From: Sedimenticola sp.
GTDB lineage: Bacteria; Pseudomonadota; Gammaproteobacteria; Chromatiales; Chromatiaceae
Length of the DNA: 50,144 nucleotides
Reading direction: 5' to 3'
NCBI GenBank assembly: GCA_026196475.1
Contig: JAPHTA010000055.1
Span: 1-50,144 of the forward strand
The notes beneath the pieces were generated by a model, which worked only from the letters and a program-made list of their open reading frames with translations, did not search any database and was not told the origin of the DNA. Made by a program: the position numbers and the translations under genes. Within the stretch, counting starts at the first letter, position 1, and every line of letters starts with the position of its first letter. Of this stretch, positions 44,491 through 50,144 are shown piece by piece.

Positions 44491-47442
44491 ATGCTGGACC
44501 TGAAGTCAAAACTGCTGTTCACCATTGGCACCGTTTTCCTGATCTCATTCGGGATTCTCACCTACTTTGACTACCGCAATACCCGCCAGGAGATAGCGCA
44601 GGCCCTGACCAACGAGGCCCGCCTCATCCGCAGCATGATGACCGCAACCCGGCGGGTCTATCGCCACCAGCTGATGATCAGCGGGCTGCCTCTGGATGGG
44701 ACAACGCTTGGATTTCTGCCGGCCCATGCCCTGAGCAGGGTATCCAATGAATTCAGTCGACTTGTGACCTCAGGCCTGACCTTCAACAACGTCTCCGATC
44801 GTCCGCGCAACAGTGAACTGATGGCAGACAGGGTCGAGCTGGAGGCGATGGACTATTTTCGCCACAACCCGGACGCCAGGGAGCGCCTGGTGCCCTTTGA
44901 CAGCAGAGACGGTGAGCCCTATTACCACTTTGCCGCTCCACTCTGGATCACCAGGGACTGCCTGAAATGCCATGGCAAGCCGGAGGACGCTCCTCCCGGA
45001 ATCCGGGAGATCTACAACGCCTCCTATCACTACGAACTGGGAGACCTGAAGGGGATACTGAGCATCAAGCTTCCGGCCCGGGAGCTTGAGCAACGGGCGA
45101 TCAGCCAGGTATGGGAGAGCAGTTTCAACTACCTGGTCGGCTTCATACTCACCTTTCTTGCCGTATTCCTTCTGCTCAAGCGCACGTTGCTGGGCCGGAT
45201 CGCCACCCTCACCCGGGCCAGCGAATCCCTGGCCGGGGGCAACTACGGGACACGTATCGACCTGACCGGAAGCGACGAGATCAGCCAGGTATCCGCTGCG
45301 TTCAACAGCATGGCCGAGGCAATTGCGGAGCGTACGCGTAATCTGGAAGAGAACGAGCAGCGCACCCGGTCAATTTTCCAGTCGGCGGGTGAAGGCATGC
45401 TCCTGGTCAGTGACGACGGGTTGATCCGGGATCATAACCGGGCCGCCGAAAGCATATTCGGCTTCACCGCTGAACAGCTTTCCGAACAGCCTCTGACCTG
45501 TCTGCTGCCGGAACAGTTGAGCCCGGTGGAACGTCGCAGGTTACTGCGAATCGTCTCCCACAGTGATCCCGGTGACAGAACCCGGCAACGCATCGAAATC
45601 ACCGGGAGGCGTCGCAGCGGGGAGCACTTCCCCATGGAACTGAATATCAGCCAGGTGAAGATTGGCAGCCGCACGCTCTATCTATCGATCATCGAGGATA
45701 TATCCGAGCGCAAGCAGGCGGAACAGGTTATCCAGGAGAAGCAGCAGTTTCTGCAATCGGTCATTGACGGGGTGATCGATCCCATCATGGTAATCGGGGA
45801 GGACTACCGGGTGATCATGATGAACCGTTCCGCCCGGGACAACGTACCTGCGCAGTTCAGGGCCCTGTCGACTCACTACTGTTACCAGGTATCGCACAAC
45901 CGGGATACCCCCTGCTCCGGCAACGAGCACCCCTGCCCCCTGAAGCAGGTGTTGAGTAACCGCCGGGCGGTCACTCTTCTGCACGAGCATCACACCCGGG
46001 AACTGGGGTTGCGCCGGATCGAGCTGGATGCCTCCCCTTACCGGGACAGCAGCGGCAGGCTACGGGGCATCATAGAGGTCTCAAAGGACATTACCGAGCG
46101 GCTGGAGACTGAGGAGCAACTGCGTGACAACGAGGTTCGTCTCAGCCACCTGGCGCAGCACGATGTCCTTACCGGCCTGCCCAATCGATTGCTGTTCCAT
46201 GACCGCCTGGAGCACGCCATGCACAAGGCCCGTCGTTCCGGCCACCAGGTGGCCGTGCTGTTCCTTGACCTGGACCGGTTCAAGAATATCAACGACGGCC
46301 TCGGACACGACGTGGGAGACGGCATGCTGAGAGAGGTGGCCAGTCGCCTGCTGCGGGTGATTCGCGACGAGGATACCGTGGCCCGGCTTGGGGGGGACGA
46401 GTTTGTCATCATACTGGAGGATATCCCGGACGCCTCAAGCGCCAGTTCGGTGGCGAGGAAATGCCTTGCCGCGCTGTCACAGAAGATGCTGATCAAGGGA
46501 ATCGACATCTTTCCCACCGTGAGCATTGGCATCGCCCTTTTTCCGGAAGATGAGCAGAGCGTGGATGGCCTGATGAAATGCGCGGATGCCGCCATGTACC
46601 GGGCCAAGGACGGCGGGCGCGACAGCTTCCAGTTCTATACCCGGGACATGAATGACCGAACCATATCCCTGCTGAGAATGGAGGGGAGCCTGCGTCACGC
46701 CCTGGAAAAACAGCAGCTGCTACTTCACTACCAGCCGAAATACGATCTGCGTAAGCGGGAGCTGGTGGGCATGGAGGCACTGGTGCGCTGGCAACACCCG
46801 GAAAAAGGTCTGATTCCTCCGGCCGACTTCATTCCGCTGGCGGAAGACACCGGAATGATCGTAGCCATAGGTGAGTGGGTTCTGGATGAGGCGTGCCGGC
46901 AGCTTCGCGAATGGCACGAAACGGGTTTCCGCCGGCTACAGGTGGCGGTCAATATTTCCGCCAGGCACTTCAATCCGAGTCTGCTGGAGACACTGGACCA
47001 GGTGCTGATGAAAACCGGGCTGGAGCCGGAATGCCTGGAGCTGGAGATTACAGAGAGCGTGCTGATGGAGAACGCCGAGGCGGCAGTGGTGACTCTGCAC
47101 CAGATCCGAAACCGCGGAATCGCATTGGCGATCGACGACTTCGGGACCGGATACTCGTCGCTCAGCTACCTGAAGCAGTTCCCCATCGGCAGCCTGAAGA
47201 TCGACCGCTCCTTCGTACAGGACGTGATGCAGGACTCCAACGACTCGGCCATTGTCAGTTCAGTCGTGGCCCTGGCCAGAAACATGGACCTGCAGGTCAC
47301 AGCCGAAGGGATCGAGACCGAGGAGCAGCTGCGCTTCATCCAGGACTCAGGCTGCGATTTCGGTCAGGGCTACCTGCTGGGCCGACCGGTGGACGCATCC
47401 CGGTTCGAGGCGCTGCACCTGAGGCCACGGGTACCGGCCTGA
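44491..47442 (+). CDS. DUF3365 heme-sensor / HAMP / PAS-PAS / GGDEF-EAL protein
   Basis: DCLKCHG (CxxCH) in N-terminal periplasmic domain; HAMP; PAS; RLGGDEFVIIL; EALVRWQHPEKG; AIDDFGTGYSSLSYLKQFPIGSLKIDRSFV. Confidence 0.93.
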   Translation: MLDLKSKLLFTIGTVFLISFGILTYFDYRNTRQEIAQALTNEARLIRSMMTATRRVYRHQLMISGLPLDGTTLGFLPAHALSRVSNEFSRLVTSGLTFNNVSDRPRNSELMADRVELEAMDYFRHNPDARERLVPFDSRDGEPYYHFAAPLWITRDCLKCHGKPEDAPPGIREIYNASYHYELGDLKGILSIKLPARELEQRAISQVWESSFNYLVGFILTFLAVFLLLKRTLLGRIATLTRASESLAGGNYGTRIDLTGSDEISQVSAAFNSMAEAIAERTRNLEENEQRTRSIFQSAGEGMLLVSDDGLIRDHNRAAESIFGFTAEQLSEQPLTCLLPEQLSPVERRRLLRIVSHSDPGDRTRQRIEITGRRRSGEHFPMELNISQVKIGSRTLYLSIIEDISERKQAEQVIQEKQQFLQSVIDGVIDPIMVIGEDYRVIMMNRSARDNVPAQFRALSTHYCYQVSHNRDTPCSGNEHPCPLKQVLSNRRAVTLLHEHHTRELGLRRIELDASPYRDSSGRLRGIIEVSKDITERLETEEQLRDNEVRLSHLAQHDVLTGLPNRLLFHDRLEHAMHKARRSGHQVAVLFLDLDRFKNINDGLGHDVGDGMLREVASRLLRVIRDEDTVARLGGDEFVIILEDIPDASSASSVARKCLAALSQKMLIKGIDIFPTVSIGIALFPEDEQSVDGLMKCADAAMYRAKDGGRDSFQFYTRDMNDRTISLLRMEGSLRHALEKQQLLLHYQPKYDLRKRELVGMEALVRWQHPEKGLIPPADFIPLAEDTGMIVAIGEWVLDEACRQLREWHETGFRRLQVAVNISARHFNPSLLETLDQVLMKTGLEPECLELEITESVLMENAEAAVVTLHQIRNRGIALAIDDFGTGYSSLSYLKQFPIGSLKIDRSFVQDVMQDSNDSAIVSSVVALARNMDLQVTAEGIETEEQLRFIQDSGCDFGQGYLLGRPVDASRFEALHLRPRVPA

Positions 47443-47477
47443 CAAGACAGGGAACCCGGGATTCACCGGCGCAGAAA

Positions 47478-47502
47478 AAACCCCGGTTGCCCGGGGTTTC
47501 TC
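47478..47502. terminator. Bidirectional terminator between the convergent GGDEF-EAL gene and acnB
   Basis: AAACCCCGG-TTG-CCCGGGGTTT with flanking A/T runs. Confidence 0.75.
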
Positions 47503-47537
47503 AGTACCGCCTTTTGCTGCCTTTCAGTTTCGCCCCG

Positions 47538-50126
47538 TCAGGCGACGAACTCCACCTTGTTGGCGACCGACTGGTAGGCCTCGATCTGGTCGAAGTTCAT
47601 GTAACGGAAGATCTCCCCCGACATGGCATCGATCTGGTCCGCGTAGACCATGTACTCCTCGACGCTCGGCAGCTTGCCGAGGATCGCCGCCACGGCGGCA
47701 AGTTCCGCCGATGAAAGATAGACATCGGCGCCGGTTCCCAGGCGGTTGGGGAAGTTGCGAGTGGAGGTGGATACCACGGTTGCGTTGTCCCGCACCCTGG
47801 CCTGGTTGCCCATGCAGAGTGAACAGCCCGGCATCTCCATGCGTGCCCCGGCCTTGCCGAAGGTGGCATAGTAGCCCTCCTCGTTCAACACGTAAGCATC
47901 CATCTTGGTGGGGGGCGCCATCCACAGGCGGGTCGGCAGATCGTGCTTGCCCTCCAGCAGTTTTCCGGCAGCCCGGAAGTGACCGATATTGGTCATGCAG
48001 GAGCCGATGAAGACCTCGTCGATCTTCTCGCCCGCAACCTCGGAGAGGGGTTTCACGTCGTCCGGGTCGTTGGGGCAGGCCAGGATCGGCTCTTTGACGT
48101 CGGCCAGATCGATCTCGATCACCGCGGCATACTCGGCATCCGCATCACCCTCCAGCAACTCGGGGTTCTCCAGCCACTTCTGCATGCCCTCAATCCGGCG
48201 CTGCAGGGTCCGGGGATCCTTGTAGCCACTTGCGATCATCCACTTCAGCAGGGTGATGTTGGAGTTCAGGTACTCGATGATCGGCTCCTTGCCCAGCTTG
48301 ATGCTGCAACCGGCGGCTGAACGCTCGGCGGACGCATCGGAGAGTTCGAACGCCTGCTCCACCTTCAGGTCGGGCAGTCCCTCGATCTCCAGGATGCGGC
48401 CGGAGAAGATGTTCTGCTTGCCCGCCTTGGCCACGGTCAGGAGACCCTGCTTGATGGCGTAGTAGGGAATCGCATTGACCAGGTCACGGAGGGTGATACC
48501 AGGCTGCATCCTGCCCTTGAAGCGGACCAGCACCGACTCCGGCATGTCCAGCGGCATGACGCCGGTGGCGGCGGCAAACGCCACCAGGCCGGAACCGGCC
48601 GGGAACGAGATACCGAGCGGGAACCGGGTGTGGGAGTCACCCCCGGTACCCAGGGTATCCGGCAGCAGCATGCGGTTCAGCCAGGAGTGGATGATGCCGT
48701 CACCGGGACGCAGCGCGACACCACCGCGCGAGGAGATAAAGTCCGGCAGGGTGTGGTGCGTGCTGATATCGACCGGCTTGGGATAGGCTGCGGTGTGGCA
48801 GAACGACTGCATCACCAGGTCGGCGGAGAAACCCAGGCAGGCCAGGTCCTTCAGTTCGTCCCGGGTCATCGGTCCGGTGGTGTCCTGGGAGCCAACGGTG
48901 GTCATCTTCGGCTCGCAGTAGGTGTCAGGGCGGATGCCCTCCACGCCGCAGGCCCTGCCCACCATCTTCTGCGCCAGGGAGAATCCCTTGCCGGTATCGC
49001 TGGCGGGCCTGGGAAGCTTGAACAGCGTGCTCGGTTCCTGGCCCAGCGCCTCACGGGCACGCCCGGTCAGGCCACGGCCGATGATCAGCGGGATGCGTCC
49101 GCCAGCTCGCACCTCGTCCAGCAGTACGTCTGTCTTCAGCTCGAAGCGGCACAGCTCGTCACCACTCTCGTGGCTCCTGATCACCCCTTCGTAGGGGTAA
49201 ACGTCAATCACGTCGCCCATGTTGAGACTGGAGACATCGCATTCGAACGGCAGCGCGCCGGCATCTTCCATGGTGTTGAAAAAGATCGGCGCGATCTTGC
49301 CGCCGATACAGAACCCGCCATCCCGCTTGTTGGGAATGAAGGGGATATCATCACCCATGTGCCAGAGCACGGAGTTGGTGGCCGACTTGCGGGAGGATCC
49401 GGTACCCACGACATCGCCCACGTAGGCAACCGGGAAACCCTTCTCCTTCAGCGCATTGATCTGGGATATGGGGCCCAGCTCGCCCGGCTTGTCGGGGTTG
49501 ATCCCCTCCCGCTCCATCTTCAGCATGGCATTGGCGTGCAGCGGGATGTCCGGACGGGACCAGGCATCGGGCGCCGGGGAGAGGTCATCGGTGTTGGTCT
49601 CGCCGGTCACCTTGAACACGGTCAGGGTGATCTTCTCGGCCAGTTCCGGCTTGGCCGTGAACCATTCACCATCGGCCCAGGACTGAAGTACGGCCCTGGC
49701 ATTGGCGTTACCGGCATCCGCCTTCTCCTTCACATCATTGAAGGCGTCGAACACCAGAAGGGTGTGTGAAAGTGCCTTGATCGCGGTCGGCGCCAGCAGC
49801 TCGTCATCCAGGGCATCGATCAGCGGAGCAATATTGTAGCCACCGAGCATGGTGCCAAGCAGTTCGGTCGCCTTGACCCGGTCTATCAGGGGGCAGTCGC
49901 AGCCACCCTTGGCCACATCGGCCAGGAATGCCGCCTTGACGTAGGCGGACTGATCGACACCGGCCGGTACCCGGTGAGTGAGCAGATCCAGGATATACTC
50001 CTCTTCGCCCGCAGGAGGATTCTTGAGCAGTTCAACCAGCTGTGCAGTCTGCTCCGGGTTGAGCGGGAGCGGCGGGATGCCTTCAGCGGCACGCTCTTCT
50101 ACGTGTTTGCGATAGCTTTCTAACAC
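47538..50126 (-). CDS. acnB: Aconitate hydratase B
   Basis: GTG start preceded by [65 protein letters not shown]. Confidence 0.97.
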   Translation of the reverse strand: MLESYRKHVEERAAEGIPPLPLNPEQTAQLVELLKNPPAGEEEYILDLLTHRVPAGVDQSAYVKAAFLADVAKGGCDCPLIDRVKATELLGTMLGGYNIAPLIDALDDELLAPTAIKALSHTLLVFDAFNDVKEKADAGNANARAVLQSWADGEWFTAKPELAEKITLTVFKVTGETNTDDLSPAPDAWSRPDIPLHANAMLKMEREGINPDKPGELGPISQINALKEKGFPVAYVGDVVGTGSSRKSATNSVLWHMGDDIPFIPNKRDGGFCIGGKIAPIFFNTMEDAGALPFECDVSSLNMGDVIDVYPYEGVIRSHESGDELCRFELKTDVLLDEVRAGGRIPLIIGRGLTGRAREALGQEPSTLFKLPRPASDTGKGFSLAQKMVGRACGVEGIRPDTYCEPKMTTVGSQDTTGPMTRDELKDLACLGFSADLVMQSFCHTAAYPKPVDISTHHTLPDFISSRGGVALRPGDGIIHSWLNRMLLPDTLGTGGDSHTRFPLGISFPAGSGLVAFAAATGVMPLDMPESVLVRFKGRMQPGITLRDLVNAIPYYAIKQGLLTVAKAGKQNIFSGRILEIEGLPDLKVEQAFELSDASAERSAAGCSIKLGKEPIIEYLNSNITLLKWMIASGYKDPRTLQRRIEGMQKWLENPELLEGDADAEYAAVIEIDLADVKEPILACPNDPDDVKPLSEVAGEKIDEVFIGSCMTNIGHFRAAGKLLEGKHDLPTRLWMAPPTKMDAYVLNEEGYYATFGKAGARMEMPGCSLCMGNQARVRDNATVVSTSTRNFPNRLGTGADVYLSSAELAAVAAILGKLPSVEEYMVYADQIDAMSGEIFRYMNFDQIEAYQSVANKVEFVA

Positions 50127-50144
50127 CGGGTGATCCTCCTGGTT

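Noticed and set aside
48630-49769. 379-aa plus-strand ORF
   Set aside because: Antisense to acnB; shadow ORF

Overview
The window is from a gammaproteobacterial chromosome. No mobile element, CRISPR array or rRNA was seen. It has four parts. (1) 1-22671: two minus-strand tRNA genes (Glu-TTC, Ala-GGC), preceded by a roughly 22 kb run of 12 minus-strand genes whose ORFs mostly overlap or nearly abut. Almost all products look envelope-targeted: a triple PsbP/DcrB-like protein with a C-terminal TPR module, two TPR proteins, a 996-aa Thr-rich plus Ala/Gly-alternating protein, a 2107-aa protein with five PPC-like repeats, a vWA protein, an ABC ATPase plus FtsX-type permease, a formylglycine-generating-enzyme-fold protein without catalytic cysteines, two coiled-coil lipoproteins and an S41 protease. 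The ABC ATPase / permease / FGE-fold / lipoprotein / vWA set resembles the TagT-TagS-TagR-TagQ plus PpkA-vWA sensory module of type VI secretion. Here there are no T6SS structural genes and no kinase domain, and giant repeat proteins are attached. This is my main candidate for an undescribed system. (2) 23.4-25.3 kb: two divergent bacterioferritins (one ferroxidase-type, one heme-type), a divergently transcribed Bfd with a Fur-box-like site, and a DUF1289 protein. (3) 25.3-34.9 kb: tyrA-hisC-pheA-serA-serC-gyrA-mtnA on the minus strand. (4) 35.0-50.1 kb: mtaD-like deaminase, DUF302, ubiG, gph, SDR, GGDEF, rluE, NUDIX, mnmA, hflD and a DUF3365-PAS-GGDEF-EAL protein on plus, then acnB on minus. 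All family calls are from reading the translations by eye; no database search was run.
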